DNA from: Planctomycetota bacterium
GTDB lineage: Bacteria > Planctomycetota > Planctomycetia > Pirellulales > Pirellulaceae
DNA length: 5,376 nt
Direction: 5' to 3'
Assembly (NCBI GenBank): GCA_019347795.1
Contig: JAHWKS010000468.1
Location: 1-5,376, forward strand
Shown: positions 1-5,072 of the stretch, one piece after another
How the letters are laid out: every line of letters begins with the position of its first letter
Position numbering within the stretch: the first letter of the stretch is position 1
Translations under genes and position numbers: made by a program
The notes under the pieces: generated by a model
Told to the model about the DNA's origin: nothing
Databases searched by the model: none
The model's input: the letters and a program-made list of their open reading frames with translations, nothing else

Positions 1-2
1 CG

Positions 3-560
3 GCGGTGGCTCGCGTGGTTAGTTATTGTGAGCAAGCGAGGCTGGCGGCGCCGACCGAGGACACCGGCGACTATTGCCGCGCCCGAGCCAAGCTCTCCGA
101 AGCGGCGCTGCACGAACTGAGTAACGAGGTGGCCGAAGAGGTCGAGCAAGAGGCGGACGAAACGTGGCTGTGGAAAGGCCGATACCATGCCAAGCTCGTC
201 GACGGCTTTACGTTCACCATGCCCGATACGCCCAAGAACCAGGCCGTCTATCCGCATCCGAAGACGCAAACGCCGGGCGTCGGTTTGCCGATCGCACGGG
301 CCGTGGCGATCGTCAGCCTGGCGACCGCCTGCGTAATGGACTTGGCAGTCGGCCCCTACAAGGGGAAAGAGACTGGCGAGACCGCCTTGCTGCGGTCGAT
401 GCTGGGGAGCCTGGCCGCGGACGACGTGGCCGTGATGGACCGCTACTACTGCTCGTTTATGATGATCGCCTTGTTGCTGTCGCAAGGCGCGCAGGTCTGC
501 GCGCGGCGGTTCAGGTTGACCGCTTCTTCCCCGTCTTTTTCTTCGTCGGCTTCGGCTTGA
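3..560 (+). pseudogene. IS4-type DDE transposase, internal fragment, both ends missing
   Basis: The frame is open through the left edge, so the GTG at 6 is not a real start and the N-terminal part lies outside the window. Residues counted from that GTG show features I associate with IS4-type transposases: a DTGDYCRARAKL segment at about 19-30, the first catalytic aspartate in KLVDGFTF (Asp66) followed by MPDTPKNQ, and a second acidic segment DDVAVMDRYY (Asp145 likely the second catalytic Asp). After GAQVCAR (residue 167, near base 506) the sequence turns into a Ser/Phe-rich run unlike any transposase. This tail is only the antisense of the neighbouring minus-strand gene, read until TGA at 558-560. 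The part carrying the catalytic Glu and the IS4 Y-R-E-K signature is absent, so no active enzyme can be made. No terminal inverted repeat or target duplication is visible. The family call rests on remembered motifs. Confidence 0.8.
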
Positions 561-891
561 GGGAGGCCACGTAGACGTAACTCAGGTCGAAGTACTCCTT
601 CAACTGCTGTGTCTTTTTCAACAACGAACTCGGCACTTCCACGTACTCCTCGAGCACTCGTCCGTGCTGCTCGCAGAGGGTGCTCTTGAACTTCTTGAGA
701 AACGCCTCCCGTTCTTCGGCCGGCAGCCGCAGTGCCAACGCTCCCGTTTTGGTCAGGAAGCTGAACATGTGGCCGTTGACGGAGGTGTACGGCATGGCGG
801 CGCCTTTCCGCTCCACATCCGGATTGGTCGCTATCAGCTTTTCGTACAACTCCAGCTTATCGACCGGTAGATTCGGAGGTGCTTTACCCAT
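511..891 (-). CDS. TfoX/Sxy N-terminal domain-like protein (126 aa)
   Basis: This small soluble protein resembles the TfoX/Sxy N-terminal-like family. Supporting blocks are a helical start (KLELYEKLIA), then MPYTSVNGHMFSFL, a strand and basic loop LALRLPAEEREAFLKKF, the EYVEVPSSLL segment followed by a Lys-rich helix, and a C-terminal SYVYVASLKPKPTKKK tail. Family members are about 100-130 aa; some are competence regulators, but most stand-alone copies have no known role, so no function is claimed. The ATG at 891 is chosen because AGGA lies 9 bases upstream and homology-like sequence begins near it. The frame is open to 1041, but the extra 50 residues look non-coding. It is preceded by its own promoter and a structured leader, so it is probably transcribed apart from the cupin gene 232 bases upstream. 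Its stop codon lies about 5 bases from where the transposase relic loses its homology, so the last residues (KTGKKRST) could have been altered by that event. Confidence 0.75.
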   Translation of the reverse strand: MGKAPPNLPVDKLELYEKLIATNPDVERKGAAMPYTSVNGHMFSFLTKTGALALRLPAEEREAFLKKFKSTLCEQHGRVLEEYVEVPSSLLKKTQQLKEYFDLSYVYVASLKPKPTKKKTGKKRST

Positions 892-900
892 GAGATCAGA

Positions 901-904
901 TCCT
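901..904 (-). promoter_or_regulatory. Ribosome binding site deciding the start of the TfoX-like gene
   Basis: On the minus strand AGGA is followed by 9 bases and then the ATG at 891. This is the clearest Shine-Dalgarno match in the window and favours ATG 891 over the in-frame ATG at 1041. Confidence 0.5.
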
Positions 905-907
905 GTG

Positions 908-992
908 GTGGCCAACTTTGTTTCGACAGACCTGTCTAAAACGGCTCCCGGTCGGACTAGATCAAATTCGGCCGGGAGCGTGGATTGGCCAC
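908..992 (-). promoter_or_regulatory. Structured 5' leader with nested inverted repeats and a terminator-like hairpin
   Basis: Three pairings are visible in the leader of the TfoX-like gene. A perfect 8-bp GC-rich stem (gctcccgg 944-951 with ccgggagc 972-979, 20-base loop) is followed on the minus strand by CG and four T, like a weak intrinsic terminator. Around it sits a perfect 8-bp inverted repeat, GTGGCCAA 908-915 with TTGGCCAC 985-992. The right arm of that repeat can also form a local 4-bp hairpin (980-983 with 989-992), which excludes the long-range pairing. A small quasi-palindrome (gacag 925-929, ctgtc 932-936) lies between them. The proximal arm ends 4 bases from the AGGA ribosome site. 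Attenuation or translational control is inference; TGGCCA is self-complementary, so part of the match may be chance. Confidence 0.35.
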
Positions 993-1012
993 AAAACGCG
1001 GCTTCGCCTGGG

Positions 1013-1041
1013 ATTATGAATGCTTGGCACGATCCAGGCAA
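1013..1041 (-). promoter_or_regulatory. Sigma70-like promoter for the TfoX-like gene
   Basis: On the minus strand a -35 box TTGCCT (1041-1036, 4 of 6 to consensus) is separated by exactly 17 bases from a -10 box CATAAT (1018-1013, 5 of 6). Transcription would begin near 1006, giving a leader of roughly 115 bases before the ATG at 891. It lies in the gap between the cupin gene and the TfoX-like gene, where a separate promoter would be expected. Confidence 0.5.
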
Positions 1042-1123
1042 ATGTTTTGGCCCGGCCGGTCGGTCCGCCTGGCGCCGCCACGCCCCCGCTTGGAATTGGC
1101 CGAGAGAGTTTCCGGCGGACTTG

Positions 1124-1507
1124 TTATTGGACGCCGCACTCGGGCGCCACGGTCACCGTCTTCTTCGCGGCGTCGTTGGGCACGAGGCAGAGGAACTTGA
1201 GGGGCGCATCGCCGGTGTTCTGGAACTGGTGGACCTCGTCAGGCTTGACCAGCACCACGGCCCCGGGGCGGAGGGGATGCGGCTGGTCGTTCTCGTAGAC
1301 CACGCCTTCCCCCTCCAGGACGTAGACCTCGTGCTCGTAGGGATGGCTGTGGCGGGGGGTGAATCCACCGGGCGCCACCTCGAACCGCCGCATGGCGAAG
1401 TTCGGCGCCCCATCCGACTCGCTCACCAGCCACCGCACCATGCAGCCGCGGGCGCCCTCCATCTCAACCGGCTTTTCTTCGATGTCTGCGAAGTGATTGA
1501 CTTTCAT
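1124..1507 (-). CDS. Single-domain cupin metalloprotein (127 aa)
   Basis: A one-domain cupin with both conserved motifs. Motif 1 is at residues 47-68 (GGFTPRHSHPYEHE...GEG) with metal ligands His53, His55 and Glu60. Motif 2 is at 86-97 (VLVKPDEVHQFQN) with the fourth ligand His93 and Asn97. The barrel takes up nearly the whole protein, and 127 aa suits stand-alone cupins. The N-terminal part (MEGARGCMVRWLVSESDGAPNFAMR) is typical of a widespread group of small cupins with unknown substrate, so an enzyme activity cannot be named; a divalent-metal-bound sugar, ligand or dioxygen-related role is possible. It follows the small membrane-protein gene by 49 bases on the same strand and may be the last gene of the manC transcript. 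Upstream of ATG 1507 there is only a weak GAG-like ribosome site. It is not the phosphomannose isomerase cupin found fused to two-domain ManC proteins: its motifs differ. Confidence 0.85.
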   Translation of the reverse strand: MKVNHFADIEEKPVEMEGARGCMVRWLVSESDGAPNFAMRRFEVAPGGFTPRHSHPYEHEVYVLEGEGVVYENDQPHPLRPGAVVLVKPDEVHQFQNTGDAPLKFLCLVPNDAAKKTVTVAPECGVQ

Positions 1508-1556
1508 CGTCTAGCTCGCGTCACGTGTGGAATCGCAAACTCACCAACCCGAAGCG

Positions 1557-1871
1557 TTAGGGAGGACCCGCTTCCATTCCTCCGCGTTTCGAAATTCTCT
1601 GAAAAATGTAAGAACCAATAAGAGCCAGTAGGCAGACGGGTGGCGCGATCAGAAACAAGCCGTAAAACGTTCCAACGACGCCAAGCTCGAACATTGCACC
1701 AATTGGGGATTCTTGTATCACTCGGCTATAGACTTGACTCTCATGCTGTTGCATCCAAATGTGCATCCATAGATTGCCTGCCACGATGCTCAGCAGAAGG
1801 AGTCCAACAACAAACAACAGAAATAAGTGCCGACCGCATACTGGGCGCCTCCTGTTTTTTACGCGCCTCAC
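1557..1871 (-). CDS. Hypothetical small two-helix membrane protein (104 aa)
   Basis: I do not recognise the family. The product starts with a strongly basic tail (RRVKNRRRPVCGRH), then a hydrophobic helix at about 15-33, a polar loop of about 27 residues containing His and Gln (MHIWMQQHESQ), and a long second hydrophobic stretch at about 62-90, ending in a basic tail (QRISKRGG). By the positive-inside rule both ends face the cytoplasm and the loop lies outside. The start is a GTG at 1871, with a weak AGG 7-9 bases before it, only 12 bases after the stop of the upstream membrane-protein gene. That spacing suggests translational coupling. An internal ATG (residue 36) would delete the first helix and is less likely. 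The very AT-rich coding stretch around 1590-1860 differs in base composition from the GC-rich neighbours, which could mean recent acquisition or relaxed constraint. Confidence 0.6.
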   Translation of the reverse strand: MRRVKNRRRPVCGRHLFLLFVVGLLLLSIVAGNLWMHIWMQQHESQVYSRVIQESPIGAMFELGVVGTFYGLFLIAPPVCLLALIGSYIFQRISKRGGMEAGPP

Positions 1872-1883
1872 GAATTGCCTAAC

Positions 1884-2192
1884 TTACGCTTCCGATCGGC
1901 GATTGTCGATGGAGCTTTCGAGCGCCGCCGCGCGGCGCGTCCAAAAGTCGTCCGTGCCGATCGCGGCGCAGGTGACAGCGGCCAGCACGCCTAGTTCGCC
2001 CATCATCAGCGAGACGCCGTGCTTATCCAGAAATGCCACCAGGCTGCTCTCCGCTCCTTCGCCCATGACCTGCGCCGGGCTGAGGAGGTTGACCGTCATC
2101 ACGCCGTACGCGCAAGCGGTGAGCGCGAAGATCGTCCCGGCGACCAGCAACAGCGGGTAAAACGGATTCGTCGCTTTCTTCGTCCGAGCCAT
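1884..2192 (-). CDS. Hypothetical small two-helix membrane protein (102 aa)
   Basis: No named family is recognised, though the pattern resembles small conserved hypothetical membrane proteins I associate with planctomycetes. A short basic start (MARTKK) is followed by a hydrophobic helix at about 11-33 (FYPLLLVAGTIFALTACAYGV), a polar stretch of about 25 residues, a second hydrophobic helix at 60-79 (VSLMMGELGVLAAVTCAAIG), and a charged cytoplasmic-type tail starting TDDFWTRRAAALE. The LTAC at 24-27 formally matches a lipobox, but the following residues stay hydrophobic, so a membrane helix is preferred to lipoprotein processing. ATG 2192 is chosen; a GAG-like ribosome site lies about 9 bases upstream. 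The gene begins 26 bases after the manC stop and ends 12 bases before the next membrane-protein gene, pointing to co-transcription with manC and perhaps a role linked to envelope glycans (inference only). Confidence 0.7.
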   Translation of the reverse strand: MARTKKATNPFYPLLLVAGTIFALTACAYGVMTVNLLSPAQVMGEGAESSLVAFLDKHGVSLMMGELGVLAAVTCAAIGTDDFWTRRAAALESSIDNRRSEA

Positions 2193-2218
2193 ACAACTCG
2201 CAGTTCAGAAACCAAGGA

Positions 2219-3292
2219 TTAGAGAAACTCGTCCCAGCCGCGGCGCTTCAACTCTTCCACCACGTCGCGCACCGCCTCTTCGTTATTCTTGTCGGCCACC
2301 AGCGTGGCGTCCGGGGTGTGGACGATGATGCAGTCTTTCATCCCCAGGGTGACGATCAGCCGCTCGTCGTCGCCGCGGACGATCAGGCCCTGGGAGTTCA
2401 TGCCGATGTGCCGGCCGATCACCGTGTTGCCGTTCTCGTCGGTGCCGTGCAGCCGGGCGAGCGACCGCCAGCTTCCCACGTCGTCCCAGTCGAATGGCGC
2501 CTCGATCACCACCACATCGTTGTACCGCTCCATCACGGCGTAGTCGATGGACTTGCCGCGGATCGCCTCGAATTCCCGCTGGAGCGTCTCGTCGTCGCCG
2601 GCCGCCCGGCCGATGGCCGCGAGATGGGCGTGCATTGCCGGCTCCAGCTTCGCAAGCGCCGCGTCGATCGTATCGGCCCGCCAGACGAAGATGCCGGAGT
2701 TCCAGAGGAACCGCCCCGACTCGAGGTACTCCCGGGCGGCGGCGGCGTTGGGTTTCTCGCGGAACATCTGGACGCGGAACGTGGGCGGGTCGTCCGCGGC
2801 GCCGGAGAGAGGCTCGCCTCGCTCGATGTAGCCGAACGTCTCGGCGGGGTACGTCGGGCGAATGCCGAAGGTCACCAGCCGCCGCGGCTGCTTTTCGATT
2901 AGCGCGGCAGCGTACTTCAGCGCCGCCTGGAACTTCTCCGTTGCCTGGATGATGTGGTCCGACGGCATGACGGCCATCACCGCGTCGGGATCTTCCTGCA
3001 AGAGCAACTGGGCGGCCAGGCCGATGCAGGGGGCGGTGTCGCGCCGGCAGGGCTCGGCGATGACCGCCGCGGGAGGCAGCTCCGGCAGCTCCTCGCGAAT
3101 CGGCTCGGCCAGGGCCCGGCTGGTGATGATGCGAATCCGGCTGGCGGGCGCCAGCTCGCCGGCGCGGTTCACGGTGGCGCGGATCATCGTCTCGCTTCCG
3201 GCCAACCGGAGCAGTTGCTTGGGCCGCTCGGCCCGGCTTTCGGGCCAGAAACGCGTGCCCGAGCCGCCTGCCATGATTACCGCGTAGAGCAT
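2219..3292 (-). CDS. manC: Mannose-1-phosphate guanylyltransferase (GDP-mannose pyrophosphorylase)
   Basis: Catalyses mannose-1-phosphate + GTP to GDP-mannose + pyrophosphate in the cytoplasm, supplying GDP-mannose (and GDP-fucose precursors) for surface glycans. Counting from the ATG at 3292 (357 aa): nucleotide-binding signature AGGSGTRFWPESR...RPKQ at 8-26; EPCRRDTAPCIG at 80-91; MPSDH at 109-113 with the metal-binding Asp; TFGIRPTYPAETFGYIERG at 141-159; FREKP at 178-181, the sugar-phosphate site; WNSGIF at 197-202; SIDYAVMER at 248-256; FDWDDVGSW at 267-275. All family motifs are intact. The length fits the single-domain form, without the C-terminal phosphomannose isomerase cupin of the ~470-aa form. 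The frame also has an ATG at 3340 that adds 16 residues (MSLRNHIG...), but family members begin at MLYAVIMAGG and the upstream AGG sits too close to that ATG, so 3292 is preferred. Two membrane-protein genes follow at 26 and 12 bases. Confidence 0.95.
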   Translation of the reverse strand: MLYAVIMAGGSGTRFWPESRAERPKQLLRLAGSETMIRATVNRAGELAPASRIRIITSRALAEPIREELPELPPAAVIAEPCRRDTAPCIGLAAQLLLQEDPDAVMAVMPSDHIIQATEKFQAALKYAAALIEKQPRRLVTFGIRPTYPAETFGYIERGEPLSGAADDPPTFRVQMFREKPNAAAAREYLESGRFLWNSGIFVWRADTIDAALAKLEPAMHAHLAAIGRAAGDDETLQREFEAIRGKSIDYAVMERYNDVVVIEAPFDWDDVGSWRSLARLHGTDENGNTVIGRHIGMNSQGLIVRGDDERLIVTLGMKDCIIVHTPDATLVADKNNEEAVRDVVEELKRRGWDEFL

Positions 3293-3299
3293 TTTCTTG

Positions 3300-3327
3300 T
3301 TGATTTTCGCCGCGAATCCGATATGAT
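3300..3327 (+). promoter_or_regulatory. Candidate promoter for the metallophosphoesterase gene
   Basis: A -35-like TTGATT (3300-3305, 4 of 6) is followed after 16 bases by a -10 box TATGAT (3322-3327, 5 of 6). Transcription would begin near 3334, leaving about 75 bases before ATG 3409. The site lies just upstream of the preferred manC start at 3292, so the two divergent genes share this spacer. No equally good minus-strand promoter for manC was found in 3293-3410. Confidence 0.4.
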
Positions 3328-3408
3328 TGCGAAGGCTCATCCTACCAACTTGCCGGCGCCCGCAGAAGCCGGTCCCGGCCCCTCCTCTTTCCTTCTTTCT
3401 TGGACTCC

Positions 3409-4122
3409 ATGAGCGAGAAGCACGTCTTCGTCTCCGATCTGCACTTGTTTTCCCGCCGCTCGCACGCGCATCTGCTGGCGGATGATCTGTATCGGGCGGC
3501 GGCCGGCGCGCGGACGTTCGTGCTGGGGGGCGATATTTTCGACTTCTGCTGGACGACGTTGCCGTCCGTGTCGCACACGGTCGAAGCCGCGCTGGCGTGG
3601 CTGCGCCGGCTGGTCGAGCCGCACCCGGAGTGCGAGTTCCACTTCATTCTCGGGAACCACGACGCCAATCGCCGGTTCACCCGGCTGCTGCCGGAGTTTA
3701 CCGCCTCGGTCCCGAATTTCGCCTGGCATCCGTATTACGTGCGGCTGGGGGGAAGCCTCTTTCTGCACGGCGACGTCGCGGAGGGGGCGGCGATGGACCA
3801 TGAGAGGCTGAATCAGTATCGCGCCCGCTGGTGCCGCGAGCACAAGCACGGTCCGGTCGCCAACCGTGTTTACGACGCGGCGGTCGCGGCGCATCTGCAC
3901 CGAGCGATCGGCACGGCCGCCCATCCCACGCGCCGGGTGGTGCGGCGGCTCGCCACGTACGCCGAGCGGATGGGGCACGGCCTGGCCAACGGCCTCCGGC
4001 ACGTCTACTTCGGCCACACCCACTCGGCGATGGCCGGCTATCGCTACGGCGGCCTGGCCTTCCACAACGGCGGCGCGCCGATGCGCGGCCTCCGCTTCCG
4101 CATTGTGGACGCAGTGGTGTAG
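3409..4122 (+). CDS. Calcineurin-like metallophosphoesterase, LpxH-type architecture
   Basis: A two-metal phosphoesterase of 237 aa. From ATG 3409 the metal and catalytic residues are Asp10 and His12 (SDLHLF), Asp42 (GGDIFDF), Asn83 with His84-Asp85 (GNHD), His120 (LHGD), and His203/His205 (GHTH). Order and spacing closely match E. coli LpxH (UDP-2,3-diacylglucosamine hydrolase of lipid A synthesis; 240 aa; D8, H10, D41, N79, H114, H195, H197 from memory). A helical insert rich in Arg/His lies at 125-195, where LpxH has its lipid-binding lid. However, LpxH carries GNRDF, whereas this protein has the ordinary GNHD, so the lipid A substrate is not assured and other phosphoesters or nucleotides are possible. 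ATG 3409 is preferred; TTG 3400 adds three residues. No Shine-Dalgarno is present: a 23-base pyrimidine run (3379-3401) precedes the start. It is divergent from manC, which suggests but does not prove an envelope role. Confidence 0.9.
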   Translation: MSEKHVFVSDLHLFSRRSHAHLLADDLYRAAAGARTFVLGGDIFDFCWTTLPSVSHTVEAALAWLRRLVEPHPECEFHFILGNHDANRRFTRLLPEFTASVPNFAWHPYYVRLGGSLFLHGDVAEGAAMDHERLNQYRARWCREHKHGPVANRVYDAAVAAHLHRAIGTAAHPTRRVVRRLATYAERMGHGLANGLRHVYFGHTHSAMAGYRYGGLAFHNGGAPMRGLRFRIVDAVV

Positions 4123-4150
4123 GCGGACAGTCGCACACCTGTAGGCCGCC

Positions 4151-4206
4151 GGACGGGACCTGGACCCCGCGCTCGATGCGGGTCCGCCGAGCCGGTCCCG
4201 GCGTCC
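4151..4206. repeat. Nested inverted repeat between convergent genes, possible bidirectional terminator
   Basis: An inner stem pairs ggacc 4162-4166 with ggtcc 4181-4185 and cgc 4168-4170 with gcg 4178-4180, with one bulged C and a 7-base loop. An outer perfect 7-bp stem pairs cgggacc 4154-4160 with ggtcccg 4194-4200, extendable by gga 4151-4153 with tcc 4204-4206 across a 3-base bulge. It fills the 87-base gap between the stop of the metallophosphoesterase gene (4122) and the stop of the minus-strand gene (4210). No T-tract follows on either strand, so a Rho-independent terminator is not clear; a transcription-blocking hairpin or REP-like element also fits. Confidence 0.5.
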
Positions 4207-4209
4207 GAT

Positions 4210-4506
4210 TCACTGGCGCGTGCTGCTCGGCTCTGTCTCAGATTCCGGAGGATGTTCGGCGAGGAACTCATCCAGACTCTTTCGCTCGAGCTGATTCAGG
4301 AACCACCTGGCGGCTTCGTAGGAGTCCTCCGTCATTGCCAGGCCGTCATAGTGCTCTTGCACGCGGACAAAGGCTTCGGAGAACGCTTCCGCCCTTCCTT
4401 GTTCTTGGGCCGCCCCTTCGAGTCGATCGACCTCGGCGCAGGCGGACTTCAACCACTCTTTCTCCTGTTGTAAACGTGCTGCCGCCGCTTGCTGCTCTTC
4501 CGTCAA
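4210..4506 (-). CDS. Hypothetical helical protein, probably a lipoprotein lacking its signal peptide
   Basis: I do not recognise the family. The 98 residues from TTG 4506 are mostly charged and helical, rich in Glu, Gln and Ala, with coiled-coil-like heptads at about 3-50 (ARLQQEKEWLKSACAEVDRLE), then SEAFVRVQEHYDGL and ARWFLNQLERKSLDEFL, ending in a Glu/Ser/Pro tail. TTG 4506 is the only start codon in the frame, has no ribosome site, and is unlikely to be the true start: coding-like sequence continues upstream as GCGPKEQTRAVKLDVEKPAE, reaching a Cys codon at 4566-4564. A Gly-Cys-Gly-Pro start is typical of mature bacterial lipoproteins, but the residues before it (SRPRGSVPRD) are not a signal peptide and the frame closes at TGA 4617-4615. 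The gene therefore appears damaged at its 5' end and may be a pseudogene. It converges on the metallophosphoesterase gene. Confidence 0.5.
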   Translation of the reverse strand: MTEEQQAAAARLQQEKEWLKSACAEVDRLEGAAQEQGRAEAFSEAFVRVQEHYDGLAMTEDSYEAARWFLNQLERKSLDEFLAEHPPESETEPSSTRQ

Positions 4507-4619
4507 CGGCTCAGCCGGTTTCTCGACGTCGAGTTTGACGGCGCGTGTTTGCTCCTTGGGGCCGCAACCGTCCCGAGGGACAGAGCCCCTAGGCCTAGAG
4601 ACGACGACGCCTCCTCAGC

Positions 4620-5072
4620 CGCATCGGCTGCTACCGAGGTTTGATCGGCCGCACGTTGGTTTTTCGAAGAACGCTGGCCCCGGAAGAGATCGCCCTGCTT
4701 TCAAGGGATCAGCCACTGCCGAGTGCGGACTAGGCCGTCGATTCCAACGGCGTCACGCTGGCGGCATGGATCAAGCCGGCCGCGGACTTGGGCAGGGACA
4801 TGCACCCCGGCGGAGGCGACATCATTGGCTACCGTCACCGTCGTTTTATCCTCAAGCTCCTCGGCGGCGACGACACGGGGACGAAGGCGCCCTGTCGTTT
4901 GGCGGCTCGCTTGAACGTGCACGATGGAATCGTCACGGACCGGATCGTCGAGGGCAACCGCTGGCAACACGTCGCCTTGACGGCCGACCCTGAAAATGGC
5001 CAACGCCGCATGCGACTATTCCTCGACGGCAATCAGGTTGCAGAGGGTCTCACTACGAAATGGTCCGAGTAG
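4620..5072 (+). pseudogene. LamG/concanavalin-like domain protein relic with in-frame TAG
   Basis: One frame carries the hallmarks of two adjoining LamG-type (Laminin_G_3-like) beta-sandwich domains. The first part ends with TLVFRRTLAPEEIALLSRD (4653-4709), resembling the usual end of such a domain (R-x-L-x-P-E-E-I-x-x-L). A TAG at 4731-4733 interrupts the linker. The second part then runs VTLAAWIKPAADLG (4752-4793), RWQHVALTADPENGQRRM (from about 4959) and LFLDGNQVAEG (5016-5048), the classic core of the domain, and stops at TAG 5070-5072 before the C-terminal half. There is no start codon with a ribosome site before the first part, and the frame is closed by TAG at 4596-4598. TTG 4788 or ATG 4800 could only start within the domain. 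Such domains occur in large exported planctomycete proteins, where they bind glycans or mediate adhesion. This copy is best read as a decayed internal fragment. Confidence 0.6.

Noticed and set aside
1063..1120. A 7-bp inverted repeat (GTCCGCC/GGCGGAC) after the cupin gene as a terminator
   Set aside because: The loop is 44 bases and no T-tract follows; in such GC-rich sequence a 7-bp match at this distance is easily chance.
680..1621. A 313-codon open plus-strand frame
   Set aside because: It runs antisense across the TfoX-like and cupin genes and shows no motif of its own; GC-rich genes commonly leave such long mirror frames.
2318..2902. A 194-codon plus frame opposite manC
   Set aside because: manC has every family motif intact on the minus strand; this frame is its shadow.
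1124..3292. Cupin as a detached phosphomannose isomerase half of a split two-domain ManC
   Set aside because: The cupin's motif (HSHPYEHE) and N-terminus match small stand-alone cupins, not the ManC-type isomerase domain, and two unrelated genes separate it from manC.
3337..4065. A 242-codon minus frame opposite the metallophosphoesterase
   Set aside because: The plus-strand gene has all metal-binding motifs; the minus frame has low-complexity Arg/Val/Gly content and no recognisable domain.
3831..4538. A 235-codon plus frame crossing the end of the metallophosphoesterase
   Set aside because: It overlaps a real gene in another frame, then runs antisense to the next gene, with Arg/Pro-rich composition typical of off-frame GC-rich DNA.
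4535..4993. A 152-codon plus frame over the LamG relic
   Set aside because: The AWIKP, WQHVAL and LFLDG motifs of the LamG domain lie in a different frame; this one is off-frame.
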